Assembly (NCBI GenBank): GCA_021647785.1
Contig: JAKIUC010000006.1
Coordinates: 1 to 64,000 of the forward strand
Direction of reading: 5' to 3'
Source of the DNA: Melioribacteraceae bacterium
GTDB taxonomy: Bacteria; Bacteroidota; Ignavibacteria; Ignavibacteriales; Melioribacteraceae
DNA: 64,000 bases
In this document: in pieces, positions 44,543 through 54,717 of the stretch
Numbering within the stretch: the stretch's first letter is position 1
Layout of the letters: each line of letters starts with the position of its first letter
Made by a program: the position numbers and the translations under genes
The notes under the pieces: generated by a model
Database searches by the model: none
What the model was told of the DNA's origin: nothing
What the model saw: the letters and a program-made list of their open reading frames with translations, nothing else

Positions 44543-45532
44543 ATGAAATATATTTTATTGGTTATCCTATTATTAAGTAACATCCTTTTTGCACAATCTC
44601 CTATTGGAAAAGAGACACTTGCCCATACTTATTCAATAGTTGCACGAGATGAAAATACTGGAGAAATGGGAGTAGCTGTTCAATCACATTGGTTCTCTGT
44701 GGGAACCTTGGTTTCGTGGGGCGAAGCTGGAGTGGGAGTAGTGGCAACACAATCATTTATTAATCCAGCATTTGGACCAGAAGGATTAAAAATAATTAAA
44801 GATGGGAAATCTGCTAAGGAGGCATTAGAAATATTAATTAAAAATGATGAAGGAAGAGATGTTAGACAATTGGCAATTCTTGATAAAAGCGGAAACACAG
44901 CTGCATATACTGGAAGTAGATGTATTCCTTTTGCTGGGCATATAGAAGGTGTAAATTATTCAGTTCAAGCAAATCTAATGGAATCAGAAACCGTTTGGGG
45001 AGCAATGGAGAAAGCATTTTTAGAAACTAAAGATTTACCATTAGCAGAGAGACTATTGGCAGCATTGGAAGCAGCTCAAGCAGAGGGTGGAGATATTCGC
45101 GGAAAACAATCTGCAGCAATTTTGGTTGTACGAAGTGAATCAACTGGAAAAATATGGGAAGATAGATTGGTTGATTTACGGATTGATGATCATTCTAATC
45201 CGATACAAGAGATGAAGCGGTTACTAAAAGTTCACAGAGCTTATGAGCACATGAACAAAGGTGATTTGGAGATAGAACATGGAAACATAGAAGAAGCTAT
45301 AAAAGAATATAGCACTGCAGAAGAAATGTTCCCAGAAAATTTAGAAATGAAATTCTGGCATGCTGTAACCCTTGCTAATGCTGGTGAAATGGATGAAGCT
45401 TTAAAGTTATTTAAAATAGTATTTTCTAAAAACAAAAAATGGCATACGTTAACGCCAAGACTAATAAAGCCCAAACTGCTAACAGTTAGTAAGTTGGATT
45501 TAGAAAAAATAATAAATTTAATCTATAATTAA
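44543..45532 (+). CDS. DUF1028 secreted protein with C-terminal TPR-like repeat
   Basis: This 329-residue protein has a signal peptide (ILLVILLLSNILFAQS), then the DUF1028 domain (TYSIVARDENTGEMGVAVQS, SWGEAGVGVVATQSFINPAF, residues 28-230). DUF1028 resembles the Ntn-hydrolase fold. A TPR-like stretch (YEHMNKGDLEIEHGNIEEAI, AVTLANAGEMDEALKLFKIV) ends the protein. This DUF1028-TPR layout occurs in Bacteroidota secreted proteins. The substrate is unknown. Confidence 0.85.
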   Translation: MKYILLVILLLSNILFAQSPIGKETLAHTYSIVARDENTGEMGVAVQSHWFSVGTLVSWGEAGVGVVATQSFINPAFGPEGLKIIKDGKSAKEALEILIKNDEGRDVRQLAILDKSGNTAAYTGSRCIPFAGHIEGVNYSVQANLMESETVWGAMEKAFLETKDLPLAERLLAALEAAQAEGGDIRGKQSAAILVVRSESTGKIWEDRLVDLRIDDHSNPIQEMKRLLKVHRAYEHMNKGDLEIEHGNIEEAIKEYSTAEEMFPENLEMKFWHAVTLANAGEMDEALKLFKIVFSKNKKWHTLTPRLIKPKLLTVSKLDLEKIINLIYN

Positions 45533-45583
45533 AATATTATACTATACCAATTCGATTATAAAACAGATAAAAGAGAAATTAAA

Positions 45584-47071
45584 ATGAAAACGAAAATTTA
45601 TTTACAAGTTATAATTGCTACTCTGTTATTGGTGAATATAACAATTGCTCAAACTGGGAAGCCGCAATATGTGATAAGAACAGAACAAAACGGAGTTGAT
45701 TTCGGTACATTCACAATTGAACTATTTCCGCAAATTGCACCGTTGCACTCAGCCTATTTCGATAGTTTAGTGAATATCAGTTTTTTTGATTCCACTGCAT
45801 TTCATAGAGTAATACCAGATTTTGTGATTCAGGGCGGCGACCCAAACTCTAAACACTTACCACGCAATACTTGGGGCGAAGGTGATACATCTCAAGCAAC
45901 TATTCCAGCCGAGTTCTCGGCAGTTTCACATTTGCGTAGTATTATTGGCGCTGCTAGGGATACGGATATTAATAGTGCTAGTTCTCAATTTTATGTGAAC
46001 GTTGGTGATAATGGATTTTTAGATAGCAACTACACAGCCTTTGGTAGAGTAATAAGTGGAATGGATATTGTTGATTTAATTGTAAGTGTTCCAAGAGATG
46101 CTAATGATAACCCCAATGATAAAATTGAAATGTTTATAACAAAAGGGGGTTCAACAAATATAGTTCCTACAGTTCCTCTCCTTACCTACCCTGCAAATAT
46201 GGGAATAGGGTTAATTGTTGGTGATACACTACGATGGGAATCTGATGAAGATGCTGTGCTGTTTTCTCTTCAAATATCTACAAACCAAAATTTTGATTCT
46301 CTCTATCTTAACACAAATGTGGGAAGGGATTTTCATAGACTCAGTTTTCTGGAATTAGGGAATATAAAATATTATTGGAGAGTTAAAGCCAGCAATGGCG
46401 GTAATGTTAGCGAGTATTCCACTCCGCAAGTGTTTTATTCATCCATTACTGCCCCTATCCTAATAGCCCCCGTAATGAATGAAGATAGTGTTTCGGTTAC
46501 TCCAAAATTAGAGTGGCAGCCTGTTGATGGTGCCACTGGCTACAAAGTTTTAGTTTCGAGAGCACCGCAATTTTATGATAGGTACATAGTTGTTAATGTT
46601 GATACAATTACAATAACTTCATTTGTTACACCAGAATTGCAAGAGACAAAAAGTCATTACTGGAAAGTATATAGTTTGACTGATGAATATGTTGGCCCAA
46701 GTTCTGGTTTTAGTAGATTCGTAACATGGAGTTTAACTTCAATAAAATCAGCAGATAAATTTCTGCATAAATATTCACTTGCACAAAATTATCCAAATCC
46801 ATTTAATCCATCTACTACAATCGAGTTTTCAATTCCTAAAGTATCGCAAGTTACGCTTGAAGTCTTTGATATTAAAGGGGAAAGAGTTAGTCAACTATTA
46901 AATGAAGAATTAAATGCTGGAACTTATCAATTCAAATTTGATGGTTCGCAATTAAGTAGTGGTTTATATTTTTATAAAATTATTGTTTCAACATTTCCTC
47001 AAAACAAATATATTTCAAGTTCAGCTACAGCAAGTTTTGTTGAAGTGAAAAAAATGTTACTTATCAAATAA
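45584..47071 (+). CDS. Secreted cyclophilin-type peptidyl-prolyl isomerase with T9SS sorting tail
   Basis: This 495-residue protein has a signal peptide (VIIATLLLVNITIAQT), a cyclophilin domain (FFDSTAFHRVIPDFVIQGGD near residue 65, containing the FHRVIPxFxxQGGD active-site loop; SSQFYVNVGDN), then two fibronectin-like segments, and a C-terminal type IX secretion tail (QNYPNPFNPSTTIEFSIPKV, with SGLYFYKI). The tail targets the protein across the outer membrane and may anchor it to the surface. It is one of the clearest taxonomic markers in the window. Confidence 0.93.
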   Translation: MKTKIYLQVIIATLLLVNITIAQTGKPQYVIRTEQNGVDFGTFTIELFPQIAPLHSAYFDSLVNISFFDSTAFHRVIPDFVIQGGDPNSKHLPRNTWGEGDTSQATIPAEFSAVSHLRSIIGAARDTDINSASSQFYVNVGDNGFLDSNYTAFGRVISGMDIVDLIVSVPRDANDNPNDKIEMFITKGGSTNIVPTVPLLTYPANMGIGLIVGDTLRWESDEDAVLFSLQISTNQNFDSLYLNTNVGRDFHRLSFLELGNIKYYWRVKASNGGNVSEYSTPQVFYSSITAPILIAPVMNEDSVSVTPKLEWQPVDGATGYKVLVSRAPQFYDRYIVVNVDTITITSFVTPELQETKSHYWKVYSLTDEYVGPSSGFSRFVTWSLTSIKSADKFLHKYSLAQNYPNPFNPSTTIEFSIPKVSQVTLEVFDIKGERVSQLLNEELNAGTYQFKFDGSQLSSGLYFYKIIVSTFPQNKYISSSATASFVEVKKMLLIK

Positions 47072-47085
47072 AATGAAGAACAATT

Positions 47086-47712
47086 ATGAGTAAAGAGAAC
47101 AAAAGCAAAAAACTTTCACGAAGAGATTTTATAGGAAGGGCTAGTACTGGTGCGGTTGGAAGCATTGTATTGTTCCCAGCAATATCAAGTGGAAATGATA
47201 AAAGAGAGGAGAAGATTAGTAAAACTAATTTTAAAATGTTAGGCACAAACTCTCTTACACTAAAAGTAAATGGTAAAAAGATTTCAGCAAAAGTTAATGC
47301 TAATACTACATTGGTCGAGCTTCTGAGAGATCACTTAAACCTGACAGGAACTAAGGTTGCGTGTAATAGTGGAGAGTGTGGGAGCTGCTCGGTGTTGTTG
47401 GATGGAGAGGTAGTCTATTCGTGCCATATGCTTGCTCTTGATGCTCAAGGTAAATCGGTTACTACAGTTGAAGGCTTGATGGATGGTGAAAAATTTCATC
47501 CGGTTCAAGAAGCCTTTGTTGAGGAAGATGGGCTACAGTGTGGATTCTGTACGCCAGGACAAGTGATGGCTGCAGTTTCATTACTCAACAATAATCCGAC
47601 ACCAACAAAAGGAGAAGTGATGAATGGAATGGCTGGCAATATTTGCCGCTGTGCAGCTTATCCAAAAATAATTGATTCTGTTTTAAGTGCTTCGAAAAAA
47701 ATGAAAGTTTAA
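47086..47712 (+). CDS. PaoA-like [2Fe-2S] subunit of a periplasmic molybdenum oxidoreductase, Tat signal
   Basis: This 208-residue electron-transfer subunit has a Tat signal (KKLSRRDFIGRASTGAVGSI). The first [2Fe-2S] site is KVACNSGECGSCSVLLDGEV plus a later VVYSCHM; the second is LQCGFCTPGQVMAA and NICRCAAYPKI. The Tat signal marks the whole complex as periplasmic, since the other two subunits lack signals and would be carried along. It is the first gene of the three-gene operon, with 18 bp to the molybdopterin subunit. Confidence 0.93.
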   Translation: MSKENKSKKLSRRDFIGRASTGAVGSIVLFPAISSGNDKREEKISKTNFKMLGTNSLTLKVNGKKISAKVNANTTLVELLRDHLNLTGTKVACNSGECGSCSVLLDGEVVYSCHMLALDAQGKSVTTVEGLMDGEKFHPVQEAFVEEDGLQCGFCTPGQVMAAVSLLNNNPTPTKGEVMNGMAGNICRCAAYPKIIDSVLSASKKMKV

Positions 47713-47730
47713 AATTTAACTGAGAAAACT

Positions 47731-50031
47731 ATGGCTCAAAAAATAATTAGATCGCAATACCATCTCTATGATGAAAAGATTGATACAATGGCAGAAGTTC
47801 CGGATAGCGAGCTAAAGCCGTTACCCAAAAACAAAGACTTAAAAGTTATTGGAAAAAGTATTCCGCGAATTGATGGAAATGAAAAAGTAACTGGTGCCGC
47901 TATATATACCTTTGATAAAACATTTGTGAACATTGCTCACGGAAGGACTTTGCGGTCACCATACCCCTTTGCAACAATTACTAAAATAGATACATCAAAA
48001 GCGGAAAAATTAAAGGGGGTTATTAAAATTATTCATACTTATAATACGAATGAGATAAGCTGGTATTGGGGAAATTCAAAACTGTTTGATAAAACAACAA
48101 GGTACGAAGGGGAGGAAGTTGCGTTTGTAGTTGCAGAGACGGAGGCTATTGCTGAAAAAGCAGTACGCTTAATAAAGGTTGAATATAAAGAACTTGATTT
48201 TGTAATTAATCCTGTTGATGCTGCAAAGGAAGATGCCCCGAAAATACACGAAGGTGGTAATATACCAAAGCGAAGAGGTCATAGTACTTATAGTAGAGGT
48301 GATTTTGAAGAGGGGATTAAAAATGCAGATGTTGTTGTTGAAGAAAAGTATATTACAGAGGTTGCAGTTCATAATCCGACAGAGCCATTTTGTAGTGTTG
48401 TTAAATGGGATGATGAACAGCTAACTATTTGGGATTCAACCCAAGGAATATTTTCTGTACGTGATTCAATTGCAAGTAGTTTGAAAATTCCGCAAAGTAA
48501 AGTTCGAGTAATTACAGAATATATGGGAGGAGGCTTTGGTGCAAAGCTGGAAGCTGGAAAATATTCAGTAATGGCAGCCCTTGTATCAAAAGAAATAAAG
48601 CGACCTGTAAAAGTTGTTCTTGATAGAAGGGAGATGAACTTAGCTGTTGGTAATAGACCAAACTCATATCAAACAATAAAAGTAGGAGCAAAAAGAGATG
48701 GAACTTTAATGGCTCTCGGACTTACAAACTATGGCTCAATGGGTGCGTATCCTGCAGGGGCGGGGGCACATTGGCCATTACGCTCTTTATACAAATGCGA
48801 AAATGTTACCACAAGTGAGTATAGTGTTTTCACAAATACCGGACGAGCTAGAGCTTTCAGAGCACCGGGGCATGTTCAGGGAACATTTGCACTTGAATCT
48901 ATATTGGATGATGTAGCGGAAAAGCTTAAAATTAATCCGTTAGATTTTAGAATAAAAAACTTTGCTCCAATTGATCAGGATTCGGAACGCCCATATACAA
49001 GCAAAAAATTATTAGAGGCTTATGAAGTTGGTGCAAAAGCAATAGGCTGGGAAAACAGAAAAACTTCTGGCTCAGATAAAGGATTTATTAAAAGAGGCTT
49101 TGGGCTGGCATCTCAAATTTGGTGGGGTGGTGGTTACCCTCCCGCATACGCAACTGTAAAAATGAATAGAGATGGAAGTGTTCAAGTCCTTTGTGGTACT
49201 CAAGATTTGGGAACGGGTACCTATACAATAATTGCTCAAGTAGCTGCTGAGGTTCTCGAAATCCCGATTGAAAAGATTGATGTTTTAATTGGAGATACTC
49301 AAGCAACACCATACGCTCCATCAAGTGGAGGTAGTAATACAGCTCCTTCAATTACGCCGGCTGTCTATGATGGGGCTTTGCAAATAAAAGAGAAGTTGAT
49401 GTCGGGTGCATCTGCACTATTGGAAGTATCACAGGAAAAACTGGTCTATTCCAAAGGCGAAATATTTGAAAGTGATAATAAATCAAACTCACTTAAAGCA
49501 TCAGAAATAGTTAGGAAAATGCGTGAACGTGTTCTTGTTGCTACAGGTTCACGAAATGAAAGTACGAGTGGTTATAGAGTTAATACATTTGGAGTTCAAT
49601 TTGCTGATGTTGAAGTAAATACATTAACAGGAAAAATAAAGGTAAACAAAATTGTTGCTGCACATGATATTGGAAGAACACTTAATCGTCAAACTCTCGA
49701 AAATCAATTTCATGGTGGAGTTATTATGGGATTAAGTTATGCACTTCATGAAGAGAGAGTAGTTGATGAATTTACCGGAAAAGTTGTGAATGCAAACTTA
49801 CTTGATTACAAAATTGCGACTATGCTTGACACTCCAGAGATTGATGTAATAATTGTAAGTGAAGCCGATGAATTGGTTAGTGCTGTTGGAGCTAAAGGAA
49901 TTGGTGAACCAGCAATTATTCCAACACCAGGTGCAATTGCCAATGCTGTTTATAATGCAATTGGAGTAAGAATTAACTCACTACCTATTACACCAGATAA
50001 AGTATTAATGGCTTTGAATAAGGAAGTATAA
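47731..50031 (+). CDS. PaoC-like molybdopterin-binding subunit
   Basis: The 766-residue catalytic subunit belongs to the xanthine dehydrogenase family. Blocks: a hammerhead domain (GKSIPRIDGNEKVTGAAIYT), YMGGGFGAKLEAGKYSVMAA, then RAFRAPGHVQGTFALESILD, GTQDLGTGTYTIIAQVAAEV and the active-site glutamate region GAKGIGEPAIIPTPGAIANA. It has no signal peptide, in line with export by the Tat partner. Substrate is unclear: aldehydes, by similarity to PaoABC, are most likely, but purines or other N-heterocycles cannot be excluded. Only 2 bp separate it from the FAD subunit. Confidence 0.92.
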   Translation: MAQKIIRSQYHLYDEKIDTMAEVPDSELKPLPKNKDLKVIGKSIPRIDGNEKVTGAAIYTFDKTFVNIAHGRTLRSPYPFATITKIDTSKAEKLKGVIKIIHTYNTNEISWYWGNSKLFDKTTRYEGEEVAFVVAETEAIAEKAVRLIKVEYKELDFVINPVDAAKEDAPKIHEGGNIPKRRGHSTYSRGDFEEGIKNADVVVEEKYITEVAVHNPTEPFCSVVKWDDEQLTIWDSTQGIFSVRDSIASSLKIPQSKVRVITEYMGGGFGAKLEAGKYSVMAALVSKEIKRPVKVVLDRREMNLAVGNRPNSYQTIKVGAKRDGTLMALGLTNYGSMGAYPAGAGAHWPLRSLYKCENVTTSEYSVFTNTGRARAFRAPGHVQGTFALESILDDVAEKLKINPLDFRIKNFAPIDQDSERPYTSKKLLEAYEVGAKAIGWENRKTSGSDKGFIKRGFGLASQIWWGGGYPPAYATVKMNRDGSVQVLCGTQDLGTGTYTIIAQVAAEVLEIPIEKIDVLIGDTQATPYAPSSGGSNTAPSITPAVYDGALQIKEKLMSGASALLEVSQEKLVYSKGEIFESDNKSNSLKASEIVRKMRERVLVATGSRNESTSGYRVNTFGVQFADVEVNTLTGKIKVNKIVAAHDIGRTLNRQTLENQFHGGVIMGLSYALHEERVVDEFTGKVVNANLLDYKIATMLDTPEIDVIIVSEADELVSAVGAKGIGEPAIIPTPGAIANAVYNAIGVRINSLPITPDKVLMALNKEV

Positions 50032-50033
50032 AA

Positions 50034-50996
50034 ATGAACGACTTTAAATACATACAACCAGAAAATTTAAATGATGCAATATCAGCTTTGTCAAAAGATT
50101 CAATCCCCTTAGCTGGTGGTACTGATATACTAAGTTTAGCCAAAGAGAATTTGTTGGATTCAGCAAATGTTGTAAATTTAAAAAACATTGATGGGCTTGA
50201 TAAAATTGAAAAGACCAATGCAGGAGTAAGAATTGGAGCGTTGACAAGATTAGCTGCCATTGCAAGTGATGTTTTTTTAATCAAAGATTTTACAATACTC
50301 TCTGAAGCAGCAAGTTGTGTTGCTTCAACACAAATAAGAAATGTTGGAACCATTGGCGGCAATATAGCCCAACGCCCACGCTGCTGGTATTTCAGAGGTG
50401 ATTTTGATTGTTTAAAGAAAGGTGGAGATTTTTGTTACGCAGAGGTTGGTAAGAATAAATACCACGCTATCATTGGGGGTTCTCCATGTTATATCGTTCA
50501 CCCATCGGATACTGCTGTGGCTCTTCTAACATTAGATGCATCACTTACAATTGCATCAAAAGATGGAAGTAGAGATATTAAAATTAGTAGCTTTTTTGTG
50601 AGACCAGATGTTGATGTTACCGTAGAAAATTTGTTAAAACCGGGCGAAATATTAACGCATATAAATATTCCTAAATTATCAAATAAATTTCAATCGGCAT
50701 TTACTAAGTTTACTGAAAGGGGAGTTTGGGATTTTGCATTAGTATCCGTTGGTGCTGTAATAGAGAGGGATGCTGGAAATATTAAAAAGGGGAGCCTTGC
50801 TTTCGGTGGCGTTGCTCCAATTCCTTGGGTAGATAAAGAGTTAAATAAAAAACTTACTGGTCTTTCGCTTAATGAAGATTCGATATTAAAATTTTCAAAT
50901 GAAGTTATGAAAGGTGCAGAACCACTTGAGCATAATGAATATAAAGTAAAACTATCTCAAGGCTTGGTTGTTGAATTACTTTCTAAATTTATATAA
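50034..50996 (+). CDS. PaoB-like FAD subunit with extra cysteine motif
   Basis: This 320-residue FAD-binding subunit has LAGGTDILSLAKENLL for the FAD fold and IRNVGTIGGNIAQ. It contains four cysteines in a loop (QRPRCWYFRGDFDCLKKGGD then FCYAEVGKNKYHAIIGGSPC) followed by YIVHPSDTAVALLTLDA. This loop resembles the [4Fe-4S]-binding insert of PaoB and 4-hydroxybenzoyl-CoA reductase, an uncommon trait in this family. It completes the three-subunit enzyme, in the order Fe-S, molybdopterin, FAD. Confidence 0.9.
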   Translation: MNDFKYIQPENLNDAISALSKDSIPLAGGTDILSLAKENLLDSANVVNLKNIDGLDKIEKTNAGVRIGALTRLAAIASDVFLIKDFTILSEAASCVASTQIRNVGTIGGNIAQRPRCWYFRGDFDCLKKGGDFCYAEVGKNKYHAIIGGSPCYIVHPSDTAVALLTLDASLTIASKDGSRDIKISSFFVRPDVDVTVENLLKPGEILTHINIPKLSNKFQSAFTKFTERGVWDFALVSVGAVIERDAGNIKKGSLAFGGVAPIPWVDKELNKKLTGLSLNEDSILKFSNEVMKGAEPLEHNEYKVKLSQGLVVELLSKFI

Positions 50997-51047
50997 AGCT
51001 ACGGTTCTCTAACAGTGATAGAATTTTGGAGAACCATAACTTCCTTA

Positions 51048-52337
51048 TTATAATAACTCCTTTAAAGAAAGATAGTTTGCTTCAATTGTTTTATCCAAAT
51101 CATCAGTTGAATGTGCGGTGGATATAAACATAGCTTCAAACTGTGAAGGTGCAAGATAAATTCCTCTTTCTAACATTTTATGAAAATACTTTCCATACAA
51201 TTCTGTATCTGATTTTAATGCAGTAGCAAAATTATTTACAGAATGTTCTGTGAAGAAAAGACAACTCATTGAGCCAACCCTTGTCATAGCATAGGTTTTA
51301 TTCAGTTTCTTCATGTTTTCTTTTAAGCCAGTTTCTAGGTATTTGCTTTTTTCTTCCAAAATATTATATAGGTTTGCATTCTTCTTAATGTGAGTAAGGG
51401 CAGCCAATCCTGCACTCATGGCAAGAGGATTTCCACTCAATGTTCCTGCTTGGTAAACAGGTCCAATTGGTGCAAGCGTATCCATAATCTCCTTTTTTCC
51501 GCCAAATGCACCAACCGGAAGTCCGCCCCCGATTATTTTTCCAAATGTTGTCATGTCAGATTCAATACCATAAACTTCTTGGGCTCCACCTTTTGCAACT
51601 CTAAATCCGGACATCACTTCATCAAATATTAAAATAATACTTTCTTCATCGCAAAGAGTTCTTAACTCGGTTAAGAACTCTTTGTTTGCTGGCACAACAC
51701 CCATGTTTCCAGCAATAGGTTCAATTATAATAGCAGCAATTTCATTTTTGTACTCCAGAATTAAAGATTTAACTGAATCAATATCATTATAATCAGCAAC
51801 AAGAGTATCGGCAGCATTTCCCTTTGTTACACCAGGACTTGTTGGTACTCCAAATGTTAATGCACCAGAGCCAGCTTTGATAAGGAAATAATCGGCATGA
51901 CCGTGATAGCAGCCTTCAAACTTTATAAACTTATTTCTATTTGTAAAACCACGAGCAGCTCTTATGGCACTCATTGTGGCTTCCGTTCCACTATTTACCA
52001 TACGTATTTTTTCTATTGATGGAACAAGTTCAGTTATAATCTTAGCCATCTTAATTTCAAGTTCAGTCGGCGCTCCAAAACTTGTTCCATTTTTAAGACT
52101 ACTCTTTAAAGCATCCATAATAAAACTTGGATTGTGACCAAAGAGATGTGGTCCCCAACTTCCAATGTATTCAATATATTCATTCCCATCTGCATCATAA
52201 ATTCGAGAACCCTCACCTCGCTCAATAAACAAAGGGGTTCCGCCAACCGAAGTAAATGCACGGACAGGAGAATTTACTCCACCTGGAATATAATGTTTTG
52301 CCTCTTCAAATAATTCTTTACTTTTTGTATAGTTCAT
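51048..52337 (-). CDS. hemL: Glutamate-1-semialdehyde 2,1-aminomutase
   Basis: HemL makes 5-aminolevulinate from glutamate-1-semialdehyde. The 429-residue PLP enzyme has [20 protein letters not shown] at the start, [53 protein letters not shown] and the PLP lysine in [20 protein letters not shown]. It is the last gene of the heme operon, 14 bp after hemB. Its presence with HemA confirms the C5 route. Confidence 0.96.
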   Translation of the reverse strand: MNYTKSKELFEEAKHYIPGGVNSPVRAFTSVGGTPLFIERGEGSRIYDADGNEYIEYIGSWGPHLFGHNPSFIMDALKSSLKNGTSFGAPTELEIKMAKIITELVPSIEKIRMVNSGTEATMSAIRAARGFTNRNKFIKFEGCYHGHADYFLIKAGSGALTFGVPTSPGVTKGNAADTLVADYNDIDSVKSLILEYKNEIAAIIIEPIAGNMGVVPANKEFLTELRTLCDEESIILIFDEVMSGFRVAKGGAQEVYGIESDMTTFGKIIGGGLPVGAFGGKKEIMDTLAPIGPVYQAGTLSGNPLAMSAGLAALTHIKKNANLYNILEEKSKYLETGLKENMKKLNKTYAMTRVGSMSCLFFTEHSVNNFATALKSDTELYGKYFHKMLERGIYLAPSQFEAMFISTAHSTDDLDKTIEANYLSLKELL

Positions 52338-52351
52338 TATGTTTCCTGTAA

Positions 52352-53329
52352 TTAATCTTTTAATAATTTTGCAACATCTTTTGCAAAATATGTCAGTATC
52401 ATATCAGCCCCTGCACGCTTTATTCCAACAAGAGATTCAAGCATTACACGCTCTTCATCAATCCAATCGAGCTTACCGCCAGCTTTAATAATGGAATACT
52501 CACCACTCACTTGATATGCTGCAAGAGGAATGTTGAATTCATCTTTTATACGGCGGATAACATCCATGTATGGACCAGCGGGCTTTACCATAATAATATC
52601 AGCACCTTCATTTATGTCTGATTCCGCTTCACGTATTGCTTCATCACTATTTGCTTCATCCATTTGATGTGAGCGTCTATCACCAAAAGATGGAGCAGAA
52701 TCTGCTGCATCACGAAACGGACCATAGTAACCCGATGAGTATTTTACAGCATAACTCATAATAGGAATTTTGTTAAATCCATTTTCATCAAGCCCTTGGC
52801 GTATTGCAGCAACCCTACCATCCATCATATCAGATGGAGCAATTATATCAGCCCCTGATTTAGCATGAGATATTGCTTCCTTAACAAGTAGCTCAACAGT
52901 TTCGTCGTTTAATATTTCTCCATCCTTCAAAAGTCCGCAATGACCGTGTGAGGTGTATTCGCAAAGGCAAACATCAGTGATAACTAAGAGATTATTTACT
53001 TCCTTTTTAATAGCACGGACAGCACGCTGGATTATTCCTTCATCGTCATAGGCTTCAGAGCCAACTTCATCTTTATGTTCAGGAATTCCGAAAAGAATAA
53101 TTGCAGGAATACCAAGTGCAGCAACTTCTTTGCATTCCTCCACAAGTATATCAATAGACATTTGATAAACACCAGGCATTGAGCGAACTTCATTTTTTAC
53201 ATCACTTCCCGGAACGACAAATAAAGGATATATCAAATCTGCTTTTCGCAAATGTGTTTCTCTAATCATATCACGCACAATAGGGTTGTGTCGTAATCGC
53301 CTTAATCTTACTGTTGGATATTCTGACAT
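52352..53329 (-). CDS. hemB: Delta-aminolevulinic acid dehydratase
   Basis: HemB condenses two 5-aminolevulinates into porphobilinogen. The 325-residue enzyme has [18 protein letters not shown] at the start, the metal-binding region [20 protein letters not shown] (three cysteines, as in zinc-dependent HemB), the first lysine in [20 protein letters not shown] and the catalytic lysine in [16 protein letters not shown]. It lies 14 bp after the protoporphyrinogen oxidase gene and 14 bp before hemL. Confidence 0.96.
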   Translation of the reverse strand: MSEYPTVRLRRLRHNPIVRDMIRETHLRKADLIYPLFVVPGSDVKNEVRSMPGVYQMSIDILVEECKEVAALGIPAIILFGIPEHKDEVGSEAYDDEGIIQRAVRAIKKEVNNLLVITDVCLCEYTSHGHCGLLKDGEILNDETVELLVKEAISHAKSGADIIAPSDMMDGRVAAIRQGLDENGFNKIPIMSYAVKYSSGYYGPFRDAADSAPSFGDRRSHQMDEANSDEAIREAESDINEGADIIMVKPAGPYMDVIRRIKDEFNIPLAAYQVSGEYSIIKAGGKLDWIDEERVMLESLVGIKRAGADMILTYFAKDVAKLLKD

Positions 53330-53343
53330 TCTATTCTCCTAAA

Positions 53344-54717
53344 TTATTTTAATCTCTCTTTTGCTTTATTAAAAAGTATTTCTGAATTCTTAATACAATC
53401 TCCAACCGAAATACCACCAACATAATTACCACCTAAAATTATTCCTGGATTATTACTTTCAAATTCTCTGAAATAGTTTTCGTGCTCAACATATCCAATG
53501 TTATATTGAGGAATAGCATATTTCCAAAATTTGGACTTAACAAATTCATGCCTCCCAGTAATGTTCATTAGAGTTTCAAATTCTTTTATTACTTCATCTA
53601 TAAGTTTGCTGTTATCATTACTAAAAAGTTCTGGCGAGCGAGCACCACCAATAAATAATGTGAAAGCAGCCTTCCCTTCGGGTGAGCGGTTATCAAATAT
53701 AACTGAACTCCACAAAGCACCAAGAAATTTCTTTTTCTCCTTTGAGGGTATTAAAAATCCAAAACCATCTAACGGTTGTTCAATATCTTTTTTGTCATAT
53801 CCCAAATAGAGTACCATTACAGGTGGGTAGTAAATATCGTTAAGATGGCTGCTTATATTAGAATCGAGATTACTAAGAAAACTTGATGCAATGTATGAGG
53901 GTACTGTTGAAATTACAACATCAGCTTCAAGTTTTGTTTTAGAATTATTCTGCTCATAAGTAATTTGATATTTATCATTCAAATTAGTAACTGAAGTAAC
54001 AGTAGAGTTGAGCAGCACCTTATCGCCTAATTCAGAATGGAGTGCCTTGGGTAAAGTTACCATGCCATCAACGAACGAAAACATAGCTGCATCTTGTTTC
54101 GATTTTTCACCGCTCCTTTTCCGTTCTCTGGCTCCTTTAATAGTTCCTTTTATTAAACCACCGTAGAGTTCTTCAAGTCTATATAATTTAGGGAATGCTG
54201 ATTTAACACTTAGTTTATCAGGGTTACCAGCATAAACCCCAGCAACGAAAGGGTTTATAGCGTAATCCAAAAACTCTCTTCCTAATCTACGGGTAACAAA
54301 CTCAGAGATAGATTGATTATATCCATCTTTCGATTTTCCAATAAACGGCTCCAAAGCAAGTCTCAGCTTGGCTTTTGTGGAAAACAACTTGGTAGATAAA
54401 AAATCTTTGAGATTCATTGGGAGTGCTTGAAGTGTATTGTTTTTAAGAATATATCTTTTATTCCCTGCCTTGCTGCCATATATAAATTGCTCGCGAAGAT
54501 TTAAATCTTCCACAAGAATTTTTATTAATGGTGTAGTTTCTAAACCGCTGTTAGGACCAAAATCAATCAAGTACCCATCCACCCTCTCTGTAACCATTGA
54601 GCCGCCAACCTCAGAGTTAGATTCAATAACAGTTACATAGTATCCATCTTTTTTTAACCAGTGTGCAGTAGCAAGTCCTGTTATACCAGCACCAATTATT
54701 ACAACTTCTTTATTCAT
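53344..54717 (-). CDS. hemG: Protoporphyrinogen oxidase (HemY/HemG-type, FAD)
   Basis: This 457-residue flavoprotein oxidises protoporphyrinogen (or coproporphyrinogen) IX. It has the dinucleotide motif VVIIGAGITGLATAHWL at residues 5-21, SEVGGSMVTERVDGYLIDFG, a helical middle, and the C-terminal FAD block GIILGGNYVGGISVGDCIKN. It lies directly before hemB and overlaps hemH by 8 bp, so the protoporphyrin route is most likely. It is HemY-like, so the gene name hemY would also fit. Confidence 0.93.
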   Translation of the reverse strand: MNKEVVIIGAGITGLATAHWLKKDGYYVTVIESNSEVGGSMVTERVDGYLIDFGPNSGLETTPLIKILVEDLNLREQFIYGSKAGNKRYILKNNTLQALPMNLKDFLSTKLFSTKAKLRLALEPFIGKSKDGYNQSISEFVTRRLGREFLDYAINPFVAGVYAGNPDKLSVKSAFPKLYRLEELYGGLIKGTIKGARERKRSGEKSKQDAAMFSFVDGMVTLPKALHSELGDKVLLNSTVTSVTNLNDKYQITYEQNNSKTKLEADVVISTVPSYIASSFLSNLDSNISSHLNDIYYPPVMVLYLGYDKKDIEQPLDGFGFLIPSKEKKKFLGALWSSVIFDNRSPEGKAAFTLFIGGARSPELFSNDNSKLIDEVIKEFETLMNITGRHEFVKSKFWKYAIPQYNIGYVEHENYFREFESNNPGIILGGNYVGGISVGDCIKNSEILFNKAKERLK

